Assembly (NCBI GenBank): GCA_039933785.1
Contig: JBDTNL010000009.1
Location: forward strand, 10,995 to 74,994
From: JBDTNL01 sp039933785
Lineage (GTDB): Bacteria; Acidobacteriota; Thermoanaerobaculia; Multivoradales; JAGPDF01
Direction of reading: 5' to 3'
Length of the DNA: 64,000 nt
The notes under the pieces are model-generated. The model saw nothing but the letters and a program-made list of their open reading frames with translations, ran no database searches and was not told where the DNA came from. The stretch's first letter is position 1. Each line of letters begins with the position of its first letter. Both the position numbers and the translations under genes were made by a program. Shown piece after piece: positions 26,867-37,871 of this stretch.

Positions 26867-27589
26867 ATGTTCGAAAGTGCGCTGATCGAATCGGGCCAGA
26901 AGATCGACAAGAAGAAGCTGAAGTGGATTCCGCTGGCGCTGATTATCCACGGTGTCGTCTTGGTCACCGTGGTGGTGGGCCAGTACTGGAGCGTGGATCC
27001 GGTGCCCGAGCCGCCTATCCAGGTGAGCTTCTTCTCGGCGGCGACGCCACCGCCACCGCCTCCGCCTCCTCCGCCTCCTCCGCCGCCGGCTCCAAAGCCC
27101 GTAGTGCAAGAGACTCATCCGATCGAAGTTCCGACCGAACCCGTACAGCCGGTCGTGGTGCCTGAGAAGGTGCCCGAAGCGCCGGCCACTCCGACGCAGG
27201 ATGCCGGAGTCGAGGGTGGAGTCGAAGGTGGCGTCCCCGGTGGCGTGCCCGGCGGTGTGGCGGGCGGCGTTCCAGGCGGCGTCGAAGGCGGCACCGAAGA
27301 AATCCTGCGCGTCGGCGGAGCCATCAACAAGCCGGAAATCCTTACCCGCGTTCAGCCGGTGTACACCGAGGCTGCGCGTCGCGCCCGCATCCAGGGCGTG
27401 GTTATCGTGGAAACCATCATCGACAAAACGGGCAGCGTCACCAACGTCAGGGTCCTCAAGGCGCTGCCCATGGGTCTGGATAACGCGGCGGTAGAGGCCG
27501 TGAAGAAGTGGAAGTTCAAGCCCGCCGATCTCAATGGGCGGCCGGTGAACGTTTACTTCGTGCTTACGGTCAACTTCACGCTGCAGTAA
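26867..27589 (+). CDS. tonB: TonB family energy-transducing protein
   Basis: Protein of 240 residues. A cytoplasmic N-terminus is followed by one membrane anchor (WIPLALIIHGVVLVTVVVG, ~20-38). A run of 14 prolines (~61-74) comes next, then a Pro/Val/Glu stretch and a Gly/Val tandem repeat (GGVEGGVPGGVPGG type, ~111-140). The C-terminal TonB domain (~150-240) includes VQPVYTEAARRARIQGVVIV and a conserved WKFKPA block. It spans the periplasm to drive outer-membrane receptors such as the Oar-like protein at 56322-59204. The GAGGAT ribosome site gives the start. ExbB and two ExbD genes follow. Confidence 0.93.
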   Translation: MFESALIESGQKIDKKKLKWIPLALIIHGVVLVTVVVGQYWSVDPVPEPPIQVSFFSAATPPPPPPPPPPPPPPAPKPVVQETHPIEVPTEPVQPVVVPEKVPEAPATPTQDAGVEGGVEGGVPGGVPGGVAGGVPGGVEGGTEEILRVGGAINKPEILTRVQPVYTEAARRARIQGVVIVETIIDKTGSVTNVRVLKALPMGLDNAAVEAVKKWKFKPADLNGRPVNVYFVLTVNFTLQ

Positions 27590-27616
27590 ACAAAAATTCC
27601 TAGGAGGAGCAGAGTC

Positions 27617-28315
27617 ATGGGATTGGATCTCTCAGAAATTCTAAGGAACATGTCGGGCGTTGGACTGTCCGTCATGGTGGTCCTTCTTCTGTGCTCGATC
27701 TGGTCGGTCTACGTATGCATCGAGCGCCTCATGTACTTCCGCAAGGCCAAGCAGCAGTCGCTGGTCTTCGCCAAGCAGGTGACGCAGTACCTGGCGCAGG
27801 ATCGCGTCAGCGATGCGATCGAAGCCTCGCGCAAGTACAAGAACAGCCACCTTGCCCGCGTTACCCGCGCCGGACTAATCGAGTTCCAACTCGTCGACAG
27901 CAAGCCGGGCGCGCTCTCGGGCGCCGATGTGGTCGAAGCCGCGCGCCGGGCGATCGAGCGCGAGACGCTGATCACCTACTCGGATTTCAAGAAGGGCACC
28001 GGCAGCCTGGCGACCATCGCCACGACGGCGCCCTTTATCGGCCTGCTCGGCACTGTGATCGGAATCATCGCCGCGTTCCACGGCATGGCGACGAGCGGTT
28101 CGGGCGGCATCGGGGCGGTCTCGCAAGGTATTTCTGAAGCCCTGGTGGCCACGGCGCTCGGCCTGATGGTGGCCATTCCAGCGGCTTGGATGTACAACTA
28201 CTTCACGAATGTGCTCGAGCGCTTCCAGGTCGAGATGTCCAACTCATCGTCGGAGTTGATCGACTTCTTCATCAAGAAGCACGGAGGCAGCGATGCAGTT
28301 GGGGTCCGGCAGTAA
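27617..28315 (+). CDS. exbB: ExbB/TolQ-family proton-channel protein
   Basis: Protein of 232 residues following AGGAGGAG. Three membrane segments are visible: SVMVVLLLCSIWSVYVCI near the N-terminus, then a pair around TIATTAPFIGLLGTVIGIIAAFHGM and SEALVATALGLMVAIPAAWMY, with the conserved GLLGTV and ATALGL motifs. It forms the pentameric proton channel that works with ExbD to energise TonB. Its 3' end overlaps the first exbD by 23 bases. The 27-base gap after tonB and the shared strand mark one operon. Confidence 0.95.
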   Translation: MGLDLSEILRNMSGVGLSVMVVLLLCSIWSVYVCIERLMYFRKAKQQSLVFAKQVTQYLAQDRVSDAIEASRKYKNSHLARVTRAGLIEFQLVDSKPGALSGADVVEAARRAIERETLITYSDFKKGTGSLATIATTAPFIGLLGTVIGIIAAFHGMATSGSGGIGAVSQGISEALVATALGLMVAIPAAWMYNYFTNVLERFQVEMSNSSSELIDFFIKKHGGSDAVGVRQ

Positions 28316-28754
28316 GGGCAACTACGGCTCCGGCTTCCAGATGGGCTCGTTCGAAGTCAAGAGCGAGATCAACGTCACGCCGCTCGTCGATGTCTGCTTG
28401 GTGTTGCTGATCATCTTCATGGTGGTCACGCCGCTGCTCCAATCAGGTGTCGATGTTCAGCTGCCCTCGACGTTGAAGCCGGAGAAGATCGCGGAAAGCT
28501 CGAAGCAGGTGAACGTCGCGATCAAGTCGAACGGCGACATCTTCCTCGGCCAGAACTGGGTTCCGGCGGAGAAGTTCGGCGCCCAGATGAAGGACTTGTT
28601 CACGCAGTCGCCCGAGAAGGACATCGTGATCAAGGCGGACCGCCGGCTAAAGTACAAGGACGTGCGCAAGGTAATGGAAATGGTCAACGACGCCGGCTAC
28701 AGCGGCGTCGGCTTGATCACGACCCGCAAGGACACGTCGGCCGGCTCACACTGA
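28293..28754 (+). CDS. exbD: ExbD/TolR-family protein, first copy
   Basis: Protein of 153 residues. A short cytoplasmic N-terminus with SEINVTPLVDV carries the conserved channel Asp, followed by one membrane helix (CLVLLIIFMVVTPLLQ) and a periplasmic domain. The start overlaps exbB by 23 bases and has its own GGAGG site within exbB. It pairs with ExbB to couple the proton gradient to TonB. A 26-base stretch coding the conserved N-terminus (28357-28382) is repeated exactly in the next gene (28817-28842), consistent with duplication or strong constraint. Confidence 0.95.
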   Translation: MQLGSGSKGNYGSGFQMGSFEVKSEINVTPLVDVCLVLLIIFMVVTPLLQSGVDVQLPSTLKPEKIAESSKQVNVAIKSNGDIFLGQNWVPAEKFGAQMKDLFTQSPEKDIVIKADRRLKYKDVRKVMEMVNDAGYSGVGLITTRKDTSAGSH

Positions 28755-28785
28755 CCGACGGCGATTCGGGAAGAGGAGAAGCGTC

Positions 28786-29238
28786 ATGGGAATGGGTGGT
28801 GGTGGAGGCAAGGGCCTCAAGAGCGAGATCAACGTCACGCCGTTGGTCGACGTGGTGCTGGTGTTGCTCATCATCTTCATGGTGATCATCCCGATGACGC
28901 AGGTTGGCTACGCCGTGAACACGCCTCCCAAAGTCGAGACCAAGATGCCGCAGCCGCAGGACAACGATCAGTTGATCGTGCGGCTCGACGCCAACGGCAG
29001 CATCTTCATCAACAAGGAGGCAGTGCCCGAGGCGCAATTCGCCGGTCGGTTCCGCGAGGTGATCAGGAACCGCGAGACCAAGATCGTGTTCTTCGCCGCC
29101 GACGGCGAGATCACGTACGACCGGGTGGCGAGCGTGATGGACTTGTGCCGCGAAGCTGGCGCCAAGAACCTCGGCATCGTGTTCGACGATTTGAAGCCCG
29201 GTCCGGGCGCGGCGATAGCGGTAGGCCTCGCTCAGTGA
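28786..29238 (+). CDS. exbD: ExbD/TolR-family protein, second copy
   Basis: Protein of 150 residues with the same layout as the first ExbD: SEINVTPLVDV, a membrane helix (VVLVLLIIFMVIIPM) and a periplasmic domain, which differs in sequence (TPPKVETKMPQPQDNDQLIV). The N-terminus is Gly-rich (MGMGGGGGKGLK). It follows GAGGAG. The two divergent ExbDs suggest a heteromeric complex, as in some bacteria with paired ExbD/TolR proteins. It is the last gene of the operon; a hairpin begins 6 bases after its stop. Confidence 0.95.
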   Translation: MGMGGGGGKGLKSEINVTPLVDVVLVLLIIFMVIIPMTQVGYAVNTPPKVETKMPQPQDNDQLIVRLDANGSIFINKEAVPEAQFAGRFREVIRNRETKIVFFAADGEITYDRVASVMDLCREAGAKNLGIVFDDLKPGPGAAIAVGLAQ

Positions 29239-29244
29239 TCCCGC

Positions 29245-29272
29245 GTGACGCTCCGGTTCGCCGGAGCGTTAC
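29245..29272 (+). terminator. Hairpin after the TonB-ExbBD operon
   Basis: A 12-base stem (GTGACGCTCCGG / CCGGAGCGTTAC, one G-T pair) is capped by a stable TTCG tetraloop. No T run follows, so it is a weak or factor-assisted terminator or a 3'-end stabiliser. The rest of the 167-base gap before the pyrophosphatase shows no other clear element except its GGAGGAGAG ribosome site. Confidence 0.5.
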
Positions 29273-29405
29273 GTCAGAAGACCTGTTGTTCGAACGCCGC
29301 ACGGCGGGCTGATCCAGCTCGCCGTGCTCGTGTGTAGAGCGGAAGCAGCACTCCGCTCCGCCCACGATCCGCCTGACCAATTCCGTTCCCTTCCTGGAGG
29401 AGAGT

Positions 29406-31847
<2,442 letters not shown>

Positions 31848-31873
31848 TCTCGATCCAACCCCGTCCTGTCTCG

Positions 31874-31914
31874 TCGGCTGGCTCCCTGCGGGGGCCAGCC
31901 GATTGTGTTTTTTG
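31874..31914 (+). terminator. Rho-independent terminator of the pyrophosphatase gene
   Basis: A perfect 9-base stem (TCGGCTGGC at 31874-31882, complement at 31894-31902) with an 11-base loop is followed by TTGTGTTTTTTG. It starts 26 bases after the hppA stop. It also rules out starting the next gene at the in-frame GTG at 31905. Confidence 0.88.
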
Positions 31915-32006
31915 TACGATCAGCGCGGCTTGCCGGTGGCGGCTGGGGTAGGCTGAGGGCGGTCTCTGGCTTGCTCTGCGGCTGGGCCGCGTTGGGAGCT
32001 CTTGGG

Positions 32007-33512
32007 ATGGATTCCGTAGCCGCGATGTCCGACCCCATGAGCTTGCTCCGTGAGTGCGAGCAATCGTTCCGGCTCAACCACTATGCAGAAGCGCTGGACC
32101 TGGCGACGAGGGCACTCGCCTTGTTTCGGCTTGGGGACGACAAGCCGGGCGAGGCTCTGGCGCTCGGCTGGGCCGGCGGCTGCCTGACCCAACAGAGCCG
32201 CTACCAGGAAGCCATCGAGAATCTCAAGGACGGCATCGCGCTCTGCGAGCAGCTGGGGCGGATGGATCTTGCCGGCCGGGCGTTCAACTATCTGGCCATC
32301 GTGTTCGAGGAGCTCGGTGATACCGAGCGCGCCATCGAGGTCTACGAGCAGGGCCTCACCGTGGTCCGCGCTGTCGGCCAGACGGAGCTCGAGGGACGAC
32401 TGCTGGCGAATCTCGGCGACCTCTACGTCACGATGGGTGACTACGCCAAGGCGTTTCCCATGGTGGAGATGGCGAGCGAGCTCCTAAAGGCTCGCGGCGA
32501 GGACGCGCTCTACGGCTGGTGTCTGTGGGCGATCGCCCGCATCCACGACCACCGCGGCGAGGATGCCACCGCGCGCGACTATTTCGAGCGTTCGCTGGTT
32601 GCCGCCGAGAAGGGCGGCGCCCTCCGCACCCAGGCCGAGGTGCGGACAGGCCTCGGCTCACTGCTGGTCAAGGGCGGTGACTACGAGGGCGGCGTCGCCC
32701 AGCTGTATCGTGCGCTCGATCTCGCCGAGCAGGCCGGTGTCCGGCGCGAGATCTTCAAGACCCAACACGCGCTCGCCGAGGCACACGAGAAATTCGGTCG
32801 GCACGAAGACGCACTGCGGCACTTCAAGGCCTTCCATCAGGTCCGTTCCGAGATGTACGACGAGGTCGCCAAGGCCAAGGTCAGCAGTCTGGCTGCGGCG
32901 ATGGAGCTCGAACGCGAGCGGCTGGAACGGGAAATGTCGCGCCTGCGCAACATCGAGCTCGCCGAGGCGCTCAGACAGCTCGAGCTCCAAGCCGAAGAGC
33001 TGCGCCGGCTGACCACGCGGGACGCGCTCACCGGAGTATTCAATCGCCGCTACCTCGACGAGGTCCTTCCCGGCGAGCTCGAACGATGCCGCCGCTACCG
33101 GACGCCGTTTTCGTTGGCCATGGCCGACGTCGACCACTTCAAGCAGGTGAACGACACGCTCTCGCATGCGGTGGGCGATCAGGTTCTGCGCCGGCTCGCG
33201 GAGCTCATGACGACCGAGCTCCGCCAGAGCGACCTGATGGCCCGCTACGGCGGCGAGGAGTTCGTCCTCGCCTTCCCGGAGACGGCACTGATCGGTGCCA
33301 TCGAAGTCTGCGAGCGCATGCGCAAGGCGATCGAAGGCCACGCCTGGTCGGCCATCCACCCGGAGCTCCAAGTGCGGATCAGCTTCGGCGTGGTCGGCGA
33401 CCAGGGTGCCATGGGCCGCGGCAGCCTGCCGGACTGGGAGCGTCTGCTGCTGCTCGCTGATACCCGGCTCTACGAGGCCAAGCAGAACGGCCGCAACCGG
33501 GTTTGCGGCTAA
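32007..33512 (+). CDS. TPR-sensor diguanylate cyclase (GGDEF)
   Basis: Protein of 501 residues from the ATG at 32007, which has GGGAG about 8 bases upstream; an ATG at 32025 is an alternative. Residues ~20-300 are TPR-like helical repeats of the NB/kinesin-light-chain type (AIENLKDGIALCEQLGR, AIEVYEQGLTVVRAVGQ). A charged coiled coil (~300-335) leads into a GGDEF domain (~337-498). The active site is GGEEF at 415-419, intact, and an RxxD inhibitory site (RQSD, 406-409) lies five residues before it, so the product should feed back. No membrane segment or signal is convincing, so it is a cytoplasmic c-di-GMP synthase with a protein-interaction sensor. Confidence 0.9.
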   Translation: MDSVAAMSDPMSLLRECEQSFRLNHYAEALDLATRALALFRLGDDKPGEALALGWAGGCLTQQSRYQEAIENLKDGIALCEQLGRMDLAGRAFNYLAIVFEELGDTERAIEVYEQGLTVVRAVGQTELEGRLLANLGDLYVTMGDYAKAFPMVEMASELLKARGEDALYGWCLWAIARIHDHRGEDATARDYFERSLVAAEKGGALRTQAEVRTGLGSLLVKGGDYEGGVAQLYRALDLAEQAGVRREIFKTQHALAEAHEKFGRHEDALRHFKAFHQVRSEMYDEVAKAKVSSLAAAMELERERLEREMSRLRNIELAEALRQLELQAEELRRLTTRDALTGVFNRRYLDEVLPGELERCRRYRTPFSLAMADVDHFKQVNDTLSHAVGDQVLRRLAELMTTELRQSDLMARYGGEEFVLAFPETALIGAIEVCERMRKAIEGHAWSAIHPELQVRISFGVVGDQGAMGRGSLPDWERLLLLADTRLYEAKQNGRNRVCG

Positions 33513-33534
33513 CGCCGAACGGCGCGCCTACGGG

Positions 33535-34338
33535 TCACCGCCCGCGCGCGATCGCCCGTCGGGCGATGCGGTCGATCAGCCCCGGCGCGATCAAGCGGAG
33601 CCAGCGTCCCAGCCTTCCCCGCGCCGAAAGGATCACGAGTCTCCTGCGGCCCCGCATGGCTGCCAAGATGCGCTGCGCGCACTCCTCGGTCGACATGACT
33701 CGGGCTTCCTGAACCGGGCTCAAGCCCAGCGGCCGACCGTCCACCCCGATGGCGCGCTCGCGGCTCTCCGAGCGCACGAAGTCGGGCGCGACGACGGTGA
33801 CATCGATTCCGCTGCCCATGAGCTCGACACGGAGTGAATCGAGGAACCCAACCTGGGCGTGCTTGCTTGCCGCATAGCCGGTGCGAGTAGGCACGCCGGT
33901 GAGTCCTGCGACGCTTGCGATACCCACGATCTGACCGCCCACGTTGCGCAGGTGTGGCAAGGCCGCGGCGCAGAGATACACGCCGCCGAGATAGTTCACT
34001 CGCATCATGCGCTCGAAAACAGCGAAGTCGGTGAGCTCGGCGAACGGCGCCCACATCGAGATTCCGGCGTTCCACACCAGCGCGTCGACCGCGTCAAAGG
34101 CCTCCACGGCGCGCGCGATCAGGGCGTGGCAGGCCATCTCCTCGGCGACGTCGGTGGGGACCACGATCGCTTCGGCGCCGAGTGCCCGGCAGGAGACCGC
34201 AGTGCCCTCTAGTCGCTCGCGATCCCGCGCGGCGAGCACGAGGCGGGGCCGCTCCGCCGCGATCGCGAGCGCCAGGCCGCGGCCGATGCCCGCGGACGCA
34301 CCGGTGATCACCACGACCTTGCCGGTATAGGTGCTCAC
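33535..34338 (-). CDS. Short-chain dehydrogenase/reductase
   Basis: Protein of 267 residues. The classical SDR fold is present: cofactor motif TGASAGIG (12-19), NAG at 90-92, catalytic Ser142 and Tyr155-x3-Lys159. The C-terminal ~40 residues are basic and hydrophobic (RLGRWLRLIAPGLIDRIARR), suggesting contact with membrane or lipid substrates. It starts at GTG, sharing one base with the TAG stop of the metallo-beta-lactamase-fold gene, so the two are co-translated. The substrate is unknown. It converges on the diguanylate cyclase, 22 bases apart. Confidence 0.9.
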   Translation of the reverse strand: MSTYTGKVVVITGASAGIGRGLALAIAAERPRLVLAARDRERLEGTAVSCRALGAEAIVVPTDVAEEMACHALIARAVEAFDAVDALVWNAGISMWAPFAELTDFAVFERMMRVNYLGGVYLCAAALPHLRNVGGQIVGIASVAGLTGVPTRTGYAASKHAQVGFLDSLRVELMGSGIDVTVVAPDFVRSESRERAIGVDGRPLGLSPVQEARVMSTEECAQRILAAMRGRRRLVILSARGRLGRWLRLIAPGLIDRIARRAIARGR

Positions 34339-35303
34339 TAGAGACCCTCTCGCTGGCCCTCAATGGCCAGCCGCATACCTGCGGCTTCAATCGCCCGCCT
34401 GGCGGCGCTGTCTGGATCTGCGGCGGGGTTGCTGTGGTTGAGGTGGATGAACACCACCTTGCGTCTCTCGTTCTCCGGCAGCGCGGCCAGACGTTCCATG
34501 GTGAGCCGGATGAGCGGGTGTGGAATCTCCTCGAGCTTTCGCCCCGGCAGCTCGTGCTCGTCGAAGAACGTCCCGTCGAGAAACGCCACGTCCACGCGGC
34601 GCAGAACGTCCTCGAGCTTCTGGTCCCAGGCTTCCCAACGGTCGATGTCGGGCAGGTACAAGGCGGAGCGGTGTGGGCCGCGAACCAGAAAAGCGTAGGT
34701 GTCCGTGTACTCGGCCCGGTGCGGCACCGCGATCGGAGTAATCGAGAGCCCGGGAGCGAGGGCGATCGCCGTCCCCGCAGCAAACCTCTCGAGACGAATG
34801 TGCCCGAGCCTCACCAGCAGCTCCCAGGGAGCGTTCTTCTCGAGAAACGCGGCCATGCTCGCCGAGGCCATGACTCGCTGGCCCTCGGCCGCGTAGGCCT
34901 CGCGGCCGAGCTGGAGCAGGCCGGTGTAGTGGCCCATATGGGCGTGGGTCAGAAAGATGGCGTCGAAGAGCGGAGGTCGGCCCGCGGGCTGGGGCGCGCC
35001 CGGTGGATTGCCCGCGGCGCGCGCCACCTGCTCACTAAAGTCGGGCGTGGCGTCGATCAGCCAGCGTTTGCCGGTCGCGGGGTCCGCGATTAACAGGGAG
35101 GACACCAGGCGTCGTCGTGAAGGGTTCTGGCGTGCCGCCTCATCCTCCGGCAGATGGGCCGCGATCTGTGGGATCCCGGCGTCCTGGGCGGTGCCCAAAA
35201 CGAGGAGATAGGGCGGCGGTGCGGCGGGGCTCTGGATCGTGCTCGGCGCCGCACCCTGAACTAGGGCCGCGAGACAGAGGACGGCGCGAGCGTATTGAAG
35301 CAT
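34338..35303 (-). CDS. Exported metallo-beta-lactamase-fold hydrolase, PqqB-like
   Basis: Protein of 321 residues with an N-terminal signal peptide (ending around GAAPS). The fold begins YLLVLGTAQDAGIPQ, as in PqqB-type proteins. The metal motif is THAHMGHYTG (His120, His122, Gly124, His125), so the usual Asp of HxHxDH is Gly, and only one metal site may be complete. Later VPHRAEY, LPDIDRW and FIHLNHSNP supply further His and Asp ligands. No PQQ synthesis genes are nearby, so a role in PQQ is not supported. It lies 12 bases after malate dehydrogenase and one base overlaps the SDR, forming a three-gene unit. Confidence 0.78.
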   Translation of the reverse strand: MLQYARAVLCLAALVQGAAPSTIQSPAAPPPYLLVLGTAQDAGIPQIAAHLPEDEAARQNPSRRRLVSSLLIADPATGKRWLIDATPDFSEQVARAAGNPPGAPQPAGRPPLFDAIFLTHAHMGHYTGLLQLGREAYAAEGQRVMASASMAAFLEKNAPWELLVRLGHIRLERFAAGTAIALAPGLSITPIAVPHRAEYTDTYAFLVRGPHRSALYLPDIDRWEAWDQKLEDVLRRVDVAFLDGTFFDEHELPGRKLEEIPHPLIRLTMERLAALPENERRKVVFIHLNHSNPAADPDSAARRAIEAAGMRLAIEGQREGL

Positions 35304-35315
35304 GAAGACTCTTCG

Positions 35316-36296
35316 CTACCCGAGAAGCTCCTCCACCGCGGCGCGCTCTTCGCGGAGCTCCTTCTCGGATACCGCCATCTTCTCCTGGCTGAAGGCGTCG
35401 ATCGCGAGACCCTGGACGATCTGATAGCTCCCGCCCTTGCAGGTGCAGGGATAGGAGTAGACGACTCCTTCCTTGACGCCGTAGCTGCCGTCGGACGGAA
35501 CGCCCATGCTCACCCAGTCGCCATCGGCCGTGCCGAGGGCCCAACTGCGCATGTGGTCGATGGCCGCCGAGGCCGCCGAGGCGGCGGAGGAAGCGCCGCG
35601 CGCCTTGATGATCGCCGCGCCGCGCTGCTGCACGGTGGGGATGAACGTGCCGCGATACCAGTCTTGAGCGACCTGACTGGTGGCTGCCTTGCCGCCCACC
35701 GTGCAATGCGCGATGTCCGGGTACTGGGTCGCCGAATGGTTGCCCCAGATGGTCATGCGACGGATGTCGTTCACGTGCGCCCCGGTCTTCTCGCCGAGCT
35801 GCGAGAGGGCGCGATTGTGATCGAGGCGGGTCATGGCGGTGAACTGGCGGCGGTCGAGCTTCGGAGCATTGGCCGCGGCGATCAGCGCGTTGGTGTTGGC
35901 CGGGTTGCCGACCACCAGGACCTTGACGTCACGTGAGGCGCCGTCGCTCAGGGCCTTGCCCTGCGGCCCGAAGATGGCGCCGTTGGCCGACAACAGATCT
36001 TTGCGTTCCATGCCCGGACCGCGGGGTCGCGCACCGACCAGCAGTGCGTAGTCGACTCCGGCGAACCCCTCGTTTGGATCGGCGGTCTTCACTATCCCCT
36101 CGATGAGCGGGAAAGCACAGTCCCGAAGCTCCATGCACACGCCTTCGAGCGTGTCGAGGGCCGGCGGAATCTCGATCAGGTGGAGGATGACGGGCTGCTC
36201 ACTGCCGAGCATGTCGCCGGCGGCGATACGAAAGGCGAGGGCGTAGCCGATGTTGCCGGCGGCCCCGGTGATGGCAATGCGGACGGGCTTTTTCAT
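35316..36296 (-). CDS. mdh: Malate dehydrogenase, NAD-dependent
   Basis: Protein of 326 residues, normal length. NAD-binding loop TGAAGNIGYA is at 10-19. Substrate arginines are Arg92, Arg98 (RPRGPGMERKDLL) and Arg162, with catalytic Asp159 (RLDHNRA) and His187 (WGNHSATQYPD). It matches the type I MDH group that resembles cytosolic/chloroplast enzymes. It interconverts malate and oxaloacetate in the TCA cycle. It heads a three-gene transcript with the PqqB-like and SDR genes. The upstream region contains a 30-base palindrome (36326-36355). Confidence 0.95.
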   Translation of the reverse strand: MKKPVRIAITGAAGNIGYALAFRIAAGDMLGSEQPVILHLIEIPPALDTLEGVCMELRDCAFPLIEGIVKTADPNEGFAGVDYALLVGARPRGPGMERKDLLSANGAIFGPQGKALSDGASRDVKVLVVGNPANTNALIAAANAPKLDRRQFTAMTRLDHNRALSQLGEKTGAHVNDIRRMTIWGNHSATQYPDIAHCTVGGKAATSQVAQDWYRGTFIPTVQQRGAAIIKARGASSAASAASAAIDHMRSWALGTADGDWVSMGVPSDGSYGVKEGVVYSYPCTCKGGSYQIVQGLAIDAFSQEKMAVSEKELREERAAVEELLG

Positions 36297-36325
36297 GAGT
36301 GGATTCTATTTCAGGAAGGACGGAC

Positions 36326-36355
36326 GTAGGGGGCGAGGCATGCCTCGCCCCCTAC
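36326..36355. repeat. 30-base perfect palindrome between mdh and an APC permease
   Basis: Both arms are 15 bases and exactly complementary (GTAGGGGGCGAGGCA and its reverse complement), with no spacer. It lies 13 bases past the permease stop and 29 bases before the mdh start. There is no T run on either side, so it is not a typical terminator. Its GC-rich form resembles repetitive extragenic palindromes; copies elsewhere in the genome cannot be seen here, and I see no other copy in this window. Confidence 0.6.
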
Positions 36356-36368
36356 TGTGGCCGCGGAC

Positions 36369-37847
36369 CTACTTGGCCGGGGTGTTCAGCTTGCTGTGGC
36401 TCCGGCTGTAGCCGAAGTAGAAGATGAAACCGATCACCAGCCAGATGATCAGGCGCATCCAGTTCGTCCAACCCAGGCCGTAGATCATGGCGCCGCATAC
36501 CACCACGCCGAGCGTCGATACGACTGGCAATGCCGGTACCGTGAAGCCGCGCGGAATGTCGGGCCGGCGGTTCCTCATGATCCATACGCCGATGCAGACC
36601 AGGATGAAGGCAAACAGCGTCCCGATGCTGGTCATCTCGCCGACCACGTCCTCGGGAATGAAGGCCGCGAAGAGCGCGGTGAAGAAGAAGAACAACCAGT
36701 TGGACTTGTACGGGGTCTTGAATCGTGGATGGACATCCGAGAAGACCTTGGGGACCAACCCGTCGCGGCTCATCGAATAGAACACGCGCGACTGACCGAG
36801 CAGCATGACCAGGATCACCGAGGAGAACCCGGCGAGAATCGCCACGGTGACGAAGTTTGAAAGCCAAGCGTAGCCCGGCATGTACTTCGTGATCGCGAAC
36901 GCCACCGACGCCTCGCGCCCTGCGGAGCGGAAATCCTCGACCGTGGCGACGCCACTCAGGACATAAGAGAACAGCACGTAGAGGATGGTGCAGACGACGA
37001 GCGAGCCCAGAATGCCGATCGGCATGTCGCGCTTCGGATCCTTGGCTTCCTGTGCCGCGGTCGACACGGCATCGAAGCCGATGAAGGCGAAGAACACGAC
37101 ACCGGCAGCGCCCAGGATGCCCATGATGCCGCCATAGGCGTGGTGGATACCCTGCGGTGTCACATAAACCGTGGGCTGGGGAATGAAGGGTGTGTGGTTC
37201 GCCGGGTTGATGAAGCCCCAACCGATGAAGATGACCATGATCACGATCGCGACCTTCGTGATCACGATCAGACCGTTCACAAACGCCGACTCCTGTGTGC
37301 CGCGCACGAGAAGCGCGGTAAGGATCACTAGAATGCCGACCGCGGGAATGTTCATGATCCCGTGCACGCTCGGGTCGGCCGCCATGTGCTCGAAGGGCGA
37401 GTGGCACCATTGATAGGGCACGTGCCAGCCGACGAACGAGAGCACTCGGTTGAAGTACTCGCTCCAGGCGATCGCAACGGTGGCGGCGCCGACCGCGTAT
37501 TCGAGCACCAAGTCCCAGCCGATGATCCAGGCGACGAGCTCGCCCATGGTGGCGTAGGAATAGGTGTAGGCGCTACCGGCGATGGGGATCATGGAGGCGA
37601 ATTCGGCGTAGCAGAGGCCGGCGAACGCGCAGCCGACGCCCGCCACCATGAAGGCGATGACGACGGAAGGACCGGCGCGGTCGGCAATGGCGGCTGCGGT
37701 GCGTACGAACAGGCCGGCGCCGATGATGGCGCCGATGCCGAGCGCGACCAGGGCCCAGGGGCCGAGGGTGCGTTTCAGCGTCCCTTCACCGGTCGCCGCT
37801 CCCTCGACCAGCAATTGATCGATCGACTTCGTTCGAAATAAGGACAT
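36369..37847 (-). CDS. Amino acid permease, APC superfamily (cationic/YfnA-like)
   Basis: Protein of 492 residues with about 12-13 membrane segments. It begins with the APC core LGIGAIIGAGLFV and has the GSAYTYSYATMGELVAWIIGW, FFAFIGFDAVSTAAQEAKDP and GQSRVFYSMSRDGLVP blocks typical of the cationic-amino-acid-transporter branch. It imports an amino acid with proton or by exchange; the substrate is unknown. It has a GGGAGGA ribosome site. A second APC permease gene ends 24 bases upstream on the same strand, so both may share a transcript. A close paralogue is at 46780-48561. Confidence 0.9.
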   Translation of the reverse strand: MSLFRTKSIDQLLVEGAATGEGTLKRTLGPWALVALGIGAIIGAGLFVRTAAAIADRAGPSVVIAFMVAGVGCAFAGLCYAEFASMIPIAGSAYTYSYATMGELVAWIIGWDLVLEYAVGAATVAIAWSEYFNRVLSFVGWHVPYQWCHSPFEHMAADPSVHGIMNIPAVGILVILTALLVRGTQESAFVNGLIVITKVAIVIMVIFIGWGFINPANHTPFIPQPTVYVTPQGIHHAYGGIMGILGAAGVVFFAFIGFDAVSTAAQEAKDPKRDMPIGILGSLVVCTILYVLFSYVLSGVATVEDFRSAGREASVAFAITKYMPGYAWLSNFVTVAILAGFSSVILVMLLGQSRVFYSMSRDGLVPKVFSDVHPRFKTPYKSNWLFFFFTALFAAFIPEDVVGEMTSIGTLFAFILVCIGVWIMRNRRPDIPRGFTVPALPVVSTLGVVVCGAMIYGLGWTNWMRLIIWLVIGFIFYFGYSRSHSKLNTPAK

Positions 37848-37871
37848 CCGGTAGATCCTCCCTTGTGCGGT

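Noticed and set aside
31905..32006. Upstream GTG start for the diguanylate cyclase
   Set aside because: It lies inside the terminator of the pyrophosphatase gene.
36352..37410. 352-residue minus-strand frame within the APC permease
   Set aside because: A shifted frame of the permease; His/Arg-rich with no recognisable domain.
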